From: Sequoia sempervirens
Lineage: Eukaryota; Streptophyta; Pinopsida; Cupressales; Cupressaceae
DNA length: 64,000 nucleotides
Reading direction: 5' to 3'
Assembly: GCA_007258455.2 (NCBI GenBank)
Contig: VDFB02000003.1
Coordinates: 43,217,986-43,281,985, forward strand
The translations under genes and the position numbers were made by a program. Of this stretch, positions 25,770-37,808 are shown piece after piece (position 1 is the first letter of the stretch; every line of letters begins with the position of its first letter). The notes beneath the pieces were generated by a model that did no database searches, had not been told where the DNA came from, and saw nothing but the letters and a program-made list of their open reading frames with translations.

Positions 25770-26500
25770 TTTAAGGATTTGATATCTATTAATAATCATA
25801 AAAATGGTTATGCTCCAATGACTAGCTATGATGAAACTTAGGTGATCATGTAGATAGGGATGCCCAAGGATTATGTCAGTAGAATCAATTAGTGTGGCAT
25901 AATATAATAGTGCCTCATGGAAAGAATGAGTATTGAATATTCAAAGAAAAATTGGTACATGGCATTTATAGTTCTCTAGTGCTATAGGATTTTATCAATG
26001 TTGTAATTTTGTGGATGATGTGTAGTTATAAATTATAAGCATGTGACAATAGTTATAGAAATGAGGCTCTTCATGTTACTATTATCAACTAGAAAAACCA
26101 AAGGTTACCCTTACTCCCACATATTTGAGTATATAATATACACTCTACTTATAAATCTAGCATGGTAATTATGATTGTTATTTCATAAATAAAATCAAAT
26201 TTGGATTTCGTGTTCTCTATTTCTAGCTCATGGAAATCCTCTACTTTTTTGCATGAAAATAAATTATTCCCCACATGAACTATGAATTAGAATAACTATT
26301 AGATTTGTGCTTGTCACACCATTTACCCATCTTGGATGGTCTTCACTTGTCTAAAGAAGGTGATTTCTTTTGTGTGGATGATTTATCCCATTTTCCCTTT
26401 AGTTTTGGCCCCTCCTCAATGACATTTACATAGTGATGGGATTTTCCTATCATCTTGACTTTGGCCAACTTTAGTTTTGACTAAATGAATGGCACACACC
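25770..26500 (-). pseudogene. Possible Ty3/Gypsy gag-protease remnant
   Basis: On the minus strand near 26335-26300 the frame reads K-M-G-K-W-C-D-K-H-K-S, like the K-W-C-x-x-H-K block before the gag zinc finger of Tat-type elements. Lower down, at about 25905-25830, is L-I-D-S-T-D-I-I-L-G-H-P-Y-L-H-D-H, matching the D-x-I-L-G-x-x-W-L end of Gypsy retropepsin. The intervening sequence is full of stops. The call rests on two short motifs in the right order and is tentative. Confidence 0.4.
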
Positions 26501-27879
26501 AATACTATAATTTAGAAATTTATTCTATTTTAGTTTAAATATGCACAACTTTGGATAGAACTCCTAGAAGTAAGTGATGTAAACACAATTTGTCTAGCCA
26601 TGTCCTTGGCATGGTTGTTACCACTAAATGTAATGGTCATCCTAGATATCTTCAAGATAATAATATTTTAGGAAAATTTCCTATGTTGGTGTAGATAAAT
26701 TCCTTTTATTTGTTCTTCCTCCCAAAGTGTATGGGATTGATAATAGTTAGACATGGACAATGATACTTCATAAGTGTAATTTTGATATTTTATTCATCTC
26801 ATAAAAACTATTAGTAAGAATTACATAACATGCTTGTGTTATGTAATGCACTTATGTTATATGACATGAGTTCATTGTTTATTCAAAATTTGGTCCTACT
26901 CTTTTAGGATTGGAATAGGCTTGGGATGAACAAGTCCAAGGGTTGGACCCCTATGATACCTCACAAAGGAATGTTTTTATATTCAATAATAAGTTTAAAC
27001 TTCAACATCAAAAAATATACTCATTTTATAACAAAAAATAATGGAATTGTCACTAAAATGATGATCTATGTCTTGGCTTTCTAGCTATTTAACTTTTTTA
27101 TTTAATATAGTAACATATTTTTTTATTTCCTTTTAATAGTGTATTTTCTTTCCTTTAATACATATGTATTGGCTTTTGTTTATAATTTATCATCTACTTA
27201 TCTAAATTTTAAAAAAATATTATATTATTATATGGTTCATTCTATACTCATTCAAAAAATTATATTTCCAACTAGTTTTGTTGAAGTTATATGCCACACA
27301 TGCTCAATGATGCAATTTTTAAGATGCATCCACTTTGAAATTTAATAAAATCAAAATATACAACTTGTAGTACTCATTCTTAGCTACATTTCTACCAAAT
27401 TGTCTTAAAAATACCTAATGCAACAAAAAAATTGGGGTATGCACATTAAACAATATGTTAGATTTTAATGATAAAAATAAAAACAGTTTTTTTTTCTCTA
27501 ACATTTTCACTCCCTTAACCCTAACCTTTTTAAAAATATTTAGTAGTTTAGAAAATAGATTTAGAATATTATAATTCTTATCGTTATTATATTTTCAAAA
27601 TTTTAGTATATACATCTCGAATTACTCATCCAAATTCAAGTTTAACTAATTTAAAAACATCCAATTTTGACCTATTTTTTCCCATTTCCATGTACTTACC
27701 CCTAGGATAGATCATTATGCCAAGGTGAATTTGTTAATTAATTTTAAAAAATAGTCAAGTTTTAAGGGTTTCTGAGACCAATCAACCATAAGTAGTTAAG
27801 TGCCATGTAATTGAAAGGATTGAAGATAAAGAGATGTCAACTTTTTTGGTAAACGATAATAAGGTTAAGGAAAAGAAAG

Positions 27880-28270
27880 GGGCCATGATAGAGGAATATC
27901 TCTATCTATTTCCTTTTAGGTATGCCTTTCTAGGTGAATTATAAGGGCTTCCACTTGTAAGGAAGTTTGAATTTTCCATCAAACTACTTCCTAAGATGGA
28001 TCTTATCTCTAAAGCTACCTATTGTATGAAAACATATAAAATCTTTGATCTTTGAAGACTTAGTTTCACTAAATACTAGAGCAAGGATTAATTAGACCCA
28101 ATGTATTTCCTTGGTGAGATATAATCATTTTCATGAGAAATATTGGATCTTGTATTGACTATAGGACACTTAGTAAGGAAAAAATCAAGAATATATATCC
28201 TAATCATCAAATAAACTTAATTTATGCATACTTTGTTAGTCTAAAGTACCTTCTAAACAAAAGAGAAAAT
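27880..28270 (+). pseudogene. Ty3/Gypsy reverse transcriptase fragment
   Basis: On the plus strand, allowing frameshifts, the sequence reads L-P-K-M-D-x-I-S-K-A-x-Y, then Q-G-L-I-R-P-N-V-F-P-W (usual G-x-I-R-P-S-x-S-P-W-G) and Y-R-T-L-S-K-E-K-I-K-N-x-Y-P (usual Y-R-x-L-N-x-x-T-x-K-N-x-Y-P). The catalytic domain beyond this is gone. It lies on the opposite strand to the gag/protease remnant at 25770-26500, so they belong to different insertions or a rearranged one. Confidence 0.6.
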
Positions 28271-29162
28271 AAATAAATATTTTCATTTGGGTTTATTAAT
28301 GTAGCATAAAATAATCTCTTTTTCATATGTCTGCTACATATAAATTATAAAAATATAAAAGCACATTTATTTTAGCAATTAATAGTGTTGATTTTAATTC
28401 ATTTTGGCAATAAATAAAAAATAAAAAAATAAAAAAAAATTAAGATTCATGAATTATCATGGCATTATTCATTCCAAATTTACAATAGTTTAAAAATAAT
28501 TGGCTTCATTTTAAATTAATCCCATTTTTTTTCTTGTATTGGGGTTTCTACACTTGGAATAACCATAAACATTTGTTGTAAAATATTGAAAAAAAATATC
28601 AATGTTTAGGTCTTTTGCATTCAATTCAAATACTTCCAAACAAAGATTAAACTCTTAACATTCAAAAATCAAGAAACCAAACACCAACAAATGTAAGCAA
28701 TCCATAACCACCAACACTTCCAAAAATATATGATCATATTTATCTCCCTTGAGTACATTTCCTATATCACATATATGATGAAAGGTTAGAGAAAATCGAG
28801 TAGAGGTCACCTTGAGATAGTTGAGGTCCAAACTCACCTCTTATTGAAATCATTGAAGAAAAATAAGCTCAAAGAATGCAACATTTCTAACAATAAAATA
28901 ACTGACAATTAGCTATTGAGTTAGCCTATCTAAAAGATATATTTAAGATATAGGCTCTTCATCTCAATATTTTCCTATAATTTTTTTGTTGAAATCTTAA
29001 TGCCATACAAAAATATAACAATATCCCACAAAAATCCCCAATCATCCATACTACTACCACTACAATAACCAAACATCATCATCCACCATAATGCAATCCT
29101 TCCTAGTAAAAAGGGTAGCTCACATAATTCCCCATCATTATACCTAATGTTTCCTTATAGAC
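28271..29162. other. AT-rich sequence, no supported gene
   Basis: Poly-A/T-rich. No conserved protein or RNA feature found. Confidence 0.4.
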
Positions 29163-30460
29163 TGATGCAGGAGCATCCATGGTCAAAGGGATATCCTCAT
29201 CAAACAAAAAGAAATTATTTAATTTTTAATTTCCTAAGGTTTGGCTTAATTATGCAATAGGTAAATAAATTGCAATGTTGAGGCCAAAATAATTTATTAA
29301 ATAATTGGTCTTTATTTAAATATTGCATTCTTGGAGTGAGAAAAAGTGGAGTTTGAAATTCAAAATTGAAAATTTTGGAATAGGTTTTTGGAGACTTTCT
29401 ATTCCATTTAAAATATTATTTTTGAGATTCCAAAATACCTAAAAAATAGGGATGGAGAGAGTGGACACCCAAGATAAGAAAAACAGATTTTTGCTTCAAT
29501 GCATAAAAGCTAGTGTTTTTGGGAAAAATCAATTAATGACTTCAGTATTCAAATTATTGTGAATGAGCGCGACTTGGTTGATGATTTTATTGATTTTTAT
29601 GAGGCATTTAAAGCAGCAAGTCATGGAATATGGTGCAGCAATTTTTTGTGCCATATTTTTGAAGCATTTAATGATGATTTTTAAGCACAAACTAAGGAAT
29701 TTCAAAAAGACATTTGGAGGGAAATGAAAGAGCAGATTTGGGATTTCAAAAAGGTTTTAATCTAGAAAAAAATGGAGCCTTTAAGGTATTCAAAGAGAAG
29801 CAATCAATAGCAGCATATTTGGAGAAATAACTTGTAGGTTTCTCCTGAGAGTTGCACAAGAAAAAGTGCAGAAAATCAGCTTGTGAAAAGAAGGGGAATA
29901 TGAGAAGAGAAGAGGGATTTTGCAGGGGAAGTTTGGTGAGAGTTGAGGGAAGGAGAAATCAGTTTGGTATGAATGTTTTTTCAGGTTTGGAAGTGAAGAC
30001 ATATCAGCAAATGGATTTAAGAATCCATGATTGAGTTGTTGCATATTTTGTATTGAAGTTTGCAAGTGTTTGATGATCTTGTTTCACAGTTTTTGGTAGA
30101 AGATTTGAAAGAATGAGCTTGTTGTTGTCCTTAAATTATTTTGTTGTTGTACATCAATTTTATATCAGTTTTGAGACTATTATTATTATCCCTTGAGGCT
30201 GCACCATTTGTATTGTCAATTTGGAGAAGTTATTGTGATGTTCTTTTGGAGATTATGAATGAACAATCAAGTGTTCATGTTGCAGATTTTAAAATCTGAT
30301 TTGTTGCATTTTCAATGCATTTTATTTTTTTGATAATAGTTGTATGAAAAGGGGGTATGTGTGTTTATCCTCCTACTTCATAGACAAAAATAATTAGTTG
30401 TATCTTATCAATATGAACTGAGTGTGCCTAGCATTGATGACTCGTACATACTAGTGGCAA
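29163..30460 (+). repeat. LTR-like block beginning TGATGCAGGAGC (plus strand)
   Basis: Starts TGATGCAGGAGCATCCATGG, the same first 16 bases as the minus-strand LTR at 24963. The interior is different: AT-rich first half, then a G/A-rich stretch (29800-29960) and T/G-rich end with polyadenylation-like signals. No coding sequence is seen. The 3' edge was not found; 30460 is an estimate. Probably a solo LTR of a related family. Confidence 0.4.
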
Positions 30461-30715
30461 GTAAAATTTAGAGAATACAGGTCCTAAAAATCCCCATTAA
30501 TTTGTTTTTCAATACAAAATGCAAATTATGGTATAAAATACAAGAAGGAAAGAGTCATTAATATAAATATCTACTTGGTGACAAATGTAAGATACAATAT
30601 ATGGATCTTGTAGTCTATGAAGAATCCCTCTCTTGGTGAAACATTCTTCAACTAGAAAATTATACATTGCTTAAAAATAAAATTATAAACGAGTCCTTAT
30701 TATGATTAATATTTT

Positions 30716-31024
30716 TGTGTGAACACAATATATTACCTAAGTAGCTTCTTATTAGGACCTATTTACACCTAATTACTTAAGCTTACTTAGGTTTGTTTTT
30801 TCATATCATAGAATGAAGAAACTTATCATGATTGTAGGATGTTCTAGAGTTTCATCCTTATCTTTATAACAAGGGTTTCTTCATTGTATATTGGACTAGT
30901 TTTATTTGGTATCTAATTAATTCTTTGAATTCATAGCATTTCCATTGCTTCTCTTTTGTTTCAAAGGGTGTTTTGGCTAAAGGTAATACTTGGGCTACTC
31001 TAGGGTTAATTAAAAACTCTTACA
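30716..31024 (+). repeat. Left LTR of the Copia element
   Basis: 309 bp, starting TGTGTGAAC and ending CTCTTACA just before the primer-binding site. Two TATA-like strings lie in the second half. Compared with the right LTR it carries an intact 3' third. Confidence 0.8.
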
Positions 31025-31040
31025 TGGTATTAGAGATCTA
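31025..31040 (+). promoter_or_regulatory. Primer-binding site of the Copia element
   Basis: TGGTATTAGAGATCTA follows the LTR immediately; it matches TGGTATCAGAGC with one change in the first 12 bases, the usual initiator-tRNA-Met site. Confidence 0.75.
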
Positions 31041-32289
31041 GATCTAAAATTTTCTTCCCTATTTTTGGAGATTTTCATTCAAGATACTTCATAGAGTGTA
31101 CATTCATATGCAAAACATACCTCTCAATTAAGCTCAAGGGTAAAAGAAAAGAGTTACATGTCACACTTTCAACCAACAAAATAGTTTTGAGTGAAACCGT
31201 TTTCCCTTAACGTTTTTGGGAAAAATAGTCTCACCCATAACCACGTAGCATATACATGGCACATACAATTTTAGGTGAAACCCTTTTTCCTAAAACTATA
31301 AAAAAAAATTATTAAGAATTTGAATTATGATTGAATTTATGTGTAAGGTTTTAAATGAGACCCTTTCAGTCAAGAGAGTTTTGGTCGAAACCCTTTCACC
31401 CAAAATTTTATATGTGGTTGCTTAACTCCTCATTTGGTGCAAATTCATTAAAAAAAACTTTGAATTTCTTCAACTAGAGGTAATTTCATGAAAATTTAAA
31501 AATGACCTCTTGTAGAGCTCAAAGTCTAGAATCCAATTTTTTTTTTCTGATATTTTGATTAGTTTTATTATGAATTTTTAAAATTTTATTGTAAATTTGT
31601 AAGTAGGTTTTTATAATCAAACATGAGGCTGATTATAAATTTTTTAAAAATGAAAAACATATAATACGGTATAGGAGATAATCCTCTCCAAAAGGGTGTA
31701 ATTTTTTTTTAAAAAAACATTAACAAAATTTAGATAAAAATTTGGCATCCCATGAAAACTATGACATTTTGAGTAAGTTTGACTTTGAACAATTGTTAAA
31801 AAATAAATATTCATCAATTTTTTTCCCATGCACTACATTTTCTAGTAATATATGCGGAGAAAAAAATCAAAGAAAAAATGTTTTTCTCTTTTTTTTTGTG
31901 ATGTCCCATTAACCTCACTTGTTTCTAAAATTTTCAACACTTCAAATACTACTCTTTAATTTATAAAAAAATATTCAACTAATTTTAAAAATTATAAACA
32001 TAAACAACATTAAGAGTTATACATTTCATTAGTATACATCATTTTAAAATTCAAAACATAAATATCACTTTTAGTGGTCAAAGTTAAAAATTTATATTTG
32101 TGTTGGCCAATTCTTTTATAAAAGTGTGGCACAAAAAATTGTATAGATGTTTTTGGAAATACATTCTATATTCCTTCACTTGGTGATTTATCTACATAAC
32201 TCACCAAGGACAAGGAAAAGCTAGTATAGATGGGTACTCTAAAGTCTCCAAAACCATAGGCTCTTCTAGCTAATCAAAGCATACAAGAT
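31041..32289 (+). other. Leader and decayed gag region of the Copia element
   Basis: No intact gag frame. The first part (31190-31420) repeats a GTGAAACC-CTTTTCCC-like phrase four times. From about 31440 to 32250 the sequence is AT-rich without coding signal. Confidence 0.45.
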
Positions 32290-33241
32290 GAAAAGGCTTC
32301 AAGTAGTAAGGGAAATAGAAAATGAGGATTTGAAGAATAATGATCAAGCCAAGGAACCAAAATCATAGGCTACCCCTTTATCCTCTTCCTCTTTTGAAGG
32401 GTAACCACCTACGAACCTAGAGAAATCCAAATGTGAACACTACAAAAAATAGGAACACGATGAGAATCAGTGTTATACAAAATAGATTGATGAGTTGAAG
32501 CACCTTAATTTGAAGAAAAATATCAAATTTTCTTCAATAATATCATCTAGTTCATCTTCTTCTTAGACATCATCATCTACAAAGTTAGGGATAACTCTAG
32601 AGTGGCTAGTAATAAGATATACAAGATGGAAGGCATGCAAATCTTACATTTATAATTCTTGAGAAATGGATATGGCTTATTTGTTCTAGAGCTTCATGTA
32701 ATATGGATTCATGATTCATCATAAGGTATGCTCTCTTCATTTGATCCTTTTACCTTCTTAGGAATTTTTATTGGACAAATAACACATATATGAGTGTTTG
32801 TGGGAAAGGATCTATTGATATTAGAGCATGCACGTTCATTGATGTACTATGTGTTCCTTCCTTGTCAACCAATATCCTTTCTATCTATTAGGTTACACAT
32901 AGTGGAATATAGGGAAGATAGTTGAGTTCATACCAAATTTAGCGATTATTAGAGACTTGAAGAGTAGTGAGATTATTTTTGTTGGGATGGTTGATCAAGA
33001 ATTTTTCTTGTACACCTTTTCAAAAATTTCCCTTAATGATCTTGCAATTCCTTTGACTAATATTCACACACATGCATCTAGCGTGGGTGACAAAAAGTTT
33101 GGTCACTTGAAAACTTGTGTTCTTTCATCCATTTTATTTCTTGATAATTGTGTTGAGCTTTCATCTTCTCCACCTTTTTCTTATATTGAGAGTTATTTTT
33201 GTTATGGTTTGTATTACTTTTCTTTAGTAACATATTTATAG
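32290..33241 (+). pseudogene. Copia gag zinc knuckle, protease and pre-integrase region
   Basis: At about 32431-32480 the frame reads C-E-H-Y-K-K-x-E-H-D-E-N-Q-C, a gag zinc knuckle whose second Cys has become Tyr and whose Gly before His has become Glu. At about 32700-32720 W-I-H-D-S stands where Copia protease has W-x-x-D-S-G-A. It is followed by G-N-N-T-H-M-like, V-C-G-K-G-S-I-D-I-R-A-C-T-F-I-D-V-L-C-V-P-S-L text (32790-32870) with frameshifts. The open stretch 32957-33241 continues with I-I-F-V-G-M-V-D and L-Y-T-F-S-K, the part between protease and integrase. The frame ends near the nested LINE and the integrase is not found on either side. Confidence 0.7.
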
Positions 33242-33349
33242 TCTCTTAGATTTAATGTTATAGCAAGATTTTTTAATAGGCATTGGAAATTTGTTTTATG
33301 ATCTCATCTTTCATATTTAACAAGAACACTTGAGGATATGAATTTTCTA

Positions 33350-33362
33350 TTTAATGATAGTT
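33350..33362. repeat. Target-site duplication, left copy
   Basis: TTTAATGATAGTT (13 bp) directly before the LINE's poly-A tail (seen as Ts). The identical string occurs at 35660-35672 at the other end of the LINE. Confidence 0.85.
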
Positions 33363-34010
33363 TTTTATTAGTAGGAAAATAGGTTTTTATAAGGGGCCCA
33401 AAAACCCAAAAAATACAATACTGACATAATAAATCACAGCCAACCAACAACAATACAATAGCTAACCAAGACAAAATCGACAGACTAAAAAAAAAGAAAG
33501 AAACTAAGCAACATACTATTTCAAATTTTTGAGGGGCTTTGCCACCTCTAATTCCTGTTGATAATGTTTATCTACCAACATCAACAACTCTTCCTTCTCC
33601 TCATCAAAGGTTTTCTTCTTTTTCCCATGAGTACAAGCACTAAGCCCCTGCTCAACTTTCACCAGCATTGTATTATTTTTCTACTTGCTCAGAAGCTCCT
33701 TCATTTTGCTACTAGAAAATCTACCACCAATCATCTACTCTTCTCTCAATTCTCACAAATTTTCAATGAAATTTTTAAGGTTTCCACACTATTTTTAATG
33801 GATCGTTGGCTAATATTCAAGAGCTTTTCTATACTTGTTTTAACATCTTGAAACATATTTTCAATTTCCTAAATGTGATTCTCATGATCCACTTTTAGCT
33901 CTCTAACAACCTCCTCAACATGTGTAAGATTTTTTCTTTAAATCCTCCACCCCAAAGTGTGACTAGTCAATATCCTCATCAACACCCTTCACCTCACCAG
34001 CAACCTTCTC

Positions 34011-35093
34011 CTATAGACCCCTAAGTTTGATATTAGCTTTGTTAAGTTCCCTCAGGAACCGCCTGGTTAATTTGAAGCTCCACATTACACTGTCTCTAGC
34101 CACCCATAAAACATATGTAATCCCTTCCCTATCATTAATCAGGTAGTTGAATTCCTCTGAAAAAGGACTAATCTTGGTAGCTTCAACCAAATTCTTAGTA
34201 GGTCCCATCACAAGGGAGAGATCAACATCCATTTTGGCCTCCCTTTGCACTTGGTTCATATCCTCACCCACCTTCACCTTCCCTATAACACCAACACCCC
34301 TTGAACCCTCCAAATTTATCTTTCTCTACACACTATCACCATCATCCTTGTCTCTTATCTGAGACCCATCTGACCAAGAGAGCACTTTTTAGGGACTCTT
34401 CTTAGGTAGATAATTTTTAGAGGGGGCTTTCCTTTTCTTCTTCCCACCTGAAGTTGAGGGGGAAGAAGAGAGGGCCACCAATGAGTCCATCCCACCCTCA
34501 AAATCCATCCAATCCTCATCATCCTCAACCACTATAGTATCAGAGCTCTTATCAAACACCACAAGATGCTTCTGCTTCTTATTCTTGATTTTCCCTTTCT
34601 CTTTCATAGGTTTGACATGAAAATTTTCTTTGGAATACTCCATAATAAGCAAGATCAAACCCTTGTGCATAGCCGTAACACTAGGGGTTTTATGATTCAC
34701 AAAATCCTCTAGAGAAGCAAGCATGAAAAAAATGATTAAGGAAATAGAAATGAAAACCTAAGATTGTAGTGAACCTGTTGTCAAAAGTGACGTATCTCAT
34801 AATCACCTCTAGAATTTTAGCCCAAATTGGCTTAATCGATGTTCTTTCATAGCCCCGCGAAGTCAACTTCACCAGCTTCTCTCTTTCATCTCCTTTGAAA
34901 AAATATTCAACTCCTCAAAAATGGTGAACTCGACACCCTGAAATTTCAAAGTTCTCTCCTTCCAGCCACTCACAAATCTTCTAGTAGCTTCATGGTCATA
35001 CCCATAAAGTCTCTCCATGTAAGGGGTGAAACCACCCTTAGTCAAAATACTCCACACCTTTGGCTTTCTCTTGTATCCTTTGCAAGATAGCAT
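34011..35093 (-). pseudogene. Unrecognised protein remnant carried by the LINE downstream of RNase H
   Basis: Read on the minus strand in three frames with two frameshifts. Residues from 35093 onward contain Y-M-E-R-L-Y-G-Y-D-H-E-A-T-R-R-F-V and W-K-E-R-T-L-K-F-Q-G, then (34872-34690) W-A-K-I-L-E-V-I-M-R-Y-V-T-F-D-N-R-F and G-F-H-F-Y-F-L-N-H-F. Next (34724-34389) is H-K-G-L-I-L-L-I-M-E-Y-S-K, then a lysine-rich stretch, an acidic E-D-D-E-D-W-M-D-F and a Ser/Lys tail. The last part (34313-34011) is polar and helical. I do not recognise the family. The globular N-terminal half followed by a charged linker resembles gag-like or host-derived proteins in plant mobile elements, but that is only a guess. 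Confidence 0.5.
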
Positions 35094-35239
35094 CTCAACA
35101 TGGTTTGATCCCCTCCCATCTTCACCATAAGCACCCTTCTCTTCTCAGATGACAAACTACCACATACCCAAAAATGAGAATGTAGCTTAAAAAAACCCAC
35201 AAAGAATGCGAAGGTAATTACAACCATTAACTTCCCATC

Positions 35240-35659
35240 CTTTCTAATCTTGGAGTTTATGATGGTCATCATTATAGAGGATGGAAAGGACCTCCGTAGA
35301 CATAGACAAGTACCCTTCCCATACTTGAGAAGCCTGGAGAATCACCCCTTTAGTGGCATAAAAATCTTCCAACCTATTTCCCTCTTTAAACACATGAGTA
35401 GTCCTAACTTCATAAAAATTCTTTATCATGATTGAGGAATCATTAATAAGATACTCAATCGACTAGCTAGGGGGGTTAAATTATCCAAACATTTGATAAT
35501 ATTAAGTGAATCCCCCTCAAGCCATACTTTTTTAAAACCCCTTTCAAATGCCAATTTAATGGCATTAAAGGTTGTTTTGGCTTCAGCTAAGTGGTTAGTT
35601 TGAGTTCCCAAATAGAGTACCACTTTTGCTATAATCTTGCCCTCATCATCTCTTAACTC
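35240..35659 (-). pseudogene. LINE RNase H domain
   Basis: The minus strand reads G-T-Q-T-N-H-L-A-E-A-K-T-T-F (35600-35555), F-K-K-V-W-L-E-G-D-S-L-N-I-I (35530-35485) and, after a frameshift, H-V-F-K-E-G-N-R-L-E-D-F-Y-A-T (35400-35350). These are the T-N-x-A-E-x-x-A, E-G-D-S and H-V-x-R-E-x-N-x-x-A-D blocks of the reverse-transcriptase-associated RNase H of plant LINEs. The last catalytic aspartate appears kept (E-D) but the frame is broken. The domain is cut at its N-terminal side by the 5' truncation point. Confidence 0.8.
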
Positions 35660-35672
35660 TTTAATGATAGTT
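35660..35672. repeat. Target-site duplication, right copy
   Basis: TTTAATGATAGTT, identical to 33350-33362. Confidence 0.85.
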
Positions 35673-36256
35673 ACAACACACATGTTATCACATTATCCTT
35701 TTCTTTGGAGATTTTTCTTCATAAGTTTTTGGATTGGTTCACCTCATTGCATTATGACGTCCTTTGATTTTGACATGTGGACACTTGAGAAATTTTTAGA
35801 GGCACACATCATGAGGCTTCTTTCCTCATATTGATTATTAGATTTAGAGTTTCTTCTACATACACCATTGTATTTATGTCTTCTTGAGGGGAGAAATATT
35901 ATTTTCCACTTTTAGATCTTAAATATTCACCTTCAAGCATTAATCATTGGCACATGAGCTACCTTTTTGTGGGGAGATCCATAGTCTATCTTTCTCTCTT
36001 ATGGAAGGGATATCTATAATACCTTGGTGAAAGAAGTAGTCCTTAGAGAGTCATGTTGAGTCCTTTATTCCATCCATTGTGCATATTTTTTTGCATTTTT
36101 CTCTTTTGGGGAGAGAATTTTCTCCAAGTTACTCTATTTGTGAGAGATTTATTTGTTTGTACATGGGTACTTGACATGGACTTGTAGTTGAGACCCATCA
36201 TTCTTGTACCATTGTATTTTATTATACTCTCTAAGTTGCACTTAAGGTGAGGTGTT
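35673..36256 (+). other. 3' internal non-coding part of the Copia element
   Basis: No reading frame. Contains GGGGAG-type runs and closes with the purine tract AAGGTGAGG (36244-36252) just before the right LTR, a plausible polypurine tract. Confidence 0.5.
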
Positions 36257-36506
36257 TGTGTGAACATCATCTATTACCTAAGTAGTTTCTTATTAGGACC
36301 TATTAATACCTAATTACTTAAGCTTACTTAGGTCATTAACTTTTTTAAGTCTCATATCATAGGATAATGACACTTATCATGATCTTAGTATGCCTTAGGG
36401 TTTCATCCTTGTATTTATAATAAATTATTCCTTATTGTATATTGTACCAATTTCATTTTGCATCTATTTAATTTTTTGGCTTCATAGCATTTCCATTTCT
36501 TCTTGT
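36257..36506 (+). repeat. Right LTR of the Copia element, 3' truncated
   Basis: Starts TGTGTGAACATC and follows the left LTR to CATTTCCATTTCTTC, then stops about 75 bases before the expected end. The two LTRs differ by many substitutions and small indels, so the insertion is old. Confidence 0.8.
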
Positions 36507-37808
36507 ATAGGAGCGAATTTTGCACCCCTTATGCAAATTCCCCTTTTACACTTCCTCACCTTAGAAAATCAAATTCGAAGGTGAAATTCCACATCAGCTT
36601 GCTAACTTCTTTCCACTTGGCATCTATCCATTGTGTTGGTAGAAGAATATTTTTCGGGGATGTACACACAACACGCAGACATCCATGCAGCGCGCTTATG
36701 TCCCTAACAGATTCCTACGTCTGAAGTTGGAAGAGGCATTACACTTCCCATTGGGGTTGGTTTGTAACATCCCTCTTCAACCAATCAACCCGAAAATGGT
36801 AGATTCTATCCTCTCATTCCATTCTCATTCCATTTCATCCTCTAAGCATTCAACTCACCTTTTCTTCCATCACTTCTTGCATTCTCAAGCATTCCCACCT
36901 TCATTTCACTATCAACAACACTCCAACACTCCATTGTAGCAACAACACTCTATCAACTCTGTCAAGAAAGTGTGAAGCAAGCCATTGTAGTAGGGGCTTG
37001 AGGTTTTGCAACACCTCCCTTCATCATAATCGAGGTTGTGGTGATTGTTCAAGCTATCTTTCTCCATCATTAGCTAGTGAGCCCTTGGTGGAGGTGGTAA
37101 CATTTTTACTTCTCTCCTTTACGATTTGGTTGAGTAGCTATATATAGTTTTGTAGTGTTATTCATGTTCTTTCTTTCTTTACTTTTTTTATCATACATTT
37201 ATCTAGCATTGCTATTTGGTTGTCCGTGGAGGTGGAAACACCAAAACAGGGGGTTTGACTAAGGCAGGCCCCTATACAACCCCAACAAATATCCCCTCTT
37301 TCTTGTCTGTAGGTGGACGCATATTTGGAGCTAGCTAGCGAACATGTACTTTTGTGAGATTGTTTTCATCACCTTGGTTCTAGTTTATTTACTTTATCAT
37401 TTCAATATTTACTTTGCATACTTTCTCATTCTATTCTTACCATCTAGATTGTACTAGCTAGGCTGTTAGTAGGTCTTTTTGGTAGTTTCTTTGTGTTCAT
37501 CATTCTTTGGCCATATGAACGCCAACATGCCCGAGAGACACCAACATGTTGTGTTGATGTCCCAGAACTATGCTGTCGTCCTCAGATAGAGAGCTATCTG
37601 AGGCACAAAAATGACTCCAAAAATTCAGCTCGCCTAGCCCAGACTATAGTTTAGGTCTACAGAGTGATTGAAGGACTTTGTAGTCCTCATCATTCTCATC
37701 CTTTGCATCAAACACCCCTCTAGAGTGAGGTAAGTTAGGGCAGCCTTCAACTCTTGGCTCTCCATGACCTGGGGCCTTGACGTGGTTGGTTCCCCTCTCT
37801 TACATTTT
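36507..37808 (+). repeat. Leader/LTR-like region of a Gypsy-type element
   Basis: GC-richer than its surroundings, with C/T-rich runs and no convincing gene (open frames at 36503-36939 show no domain). It ends in CTCTCTTACATT just before a primer-binding-site-like string, so most of it is probably a 5' LTR of about 1.3 kb. Its left edge coincides with the truncation of the Copia right LTR. Confidence 0.45.

Larger units (their letters stand above)
33363..35659 (-). mobile_element. 5'-truncated LINE with RNase H and an extra downstream coding region
   Basis: An insertion of about 2.3 kb bounded by the 13-bp duplication TTTAATGATAGTT, with an A tail at its low-coordinate end. On the minus strand it begins inside an RNase H domain (35659-35240) and then carries about 1.2 kb with a separate protein-coding remnant (35093-34011), a non-coding 3' part (34010-33400) and the tail. 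The perfect duplication shows that the whole length arrived in one event, so the extra region belonged to the transposed RNA. Confidence 0.8.
30716..36506 (+). mobile_element. Copia retrotransposon with two LTRs, internally deleted, LINE nested in it
   Basis: The left LTR (30716-31024) and right LTR (36257-36506) share an ordered set of long identities: TGTGTGAACA, ATTACCTAAGTAG, TTCTTATTAGGACCTATT, CTAATTACTTAAGCTTACTT, ACTTATCATGAT and TTCATAGCATTTCCATT. A primer-binding site follows the left LTR and a purine-rich tract (AAGGTGAGG) precedes the right one. The internal region keeps gag zinc-knuckle, protease and pre-integrase sequence but no integrase or RT. A 2.3-kb LINE was later inserted at 33363-35659. 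The right LTR lacks its last 75 bases or so, where another element begins. Confidence 0.8.
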
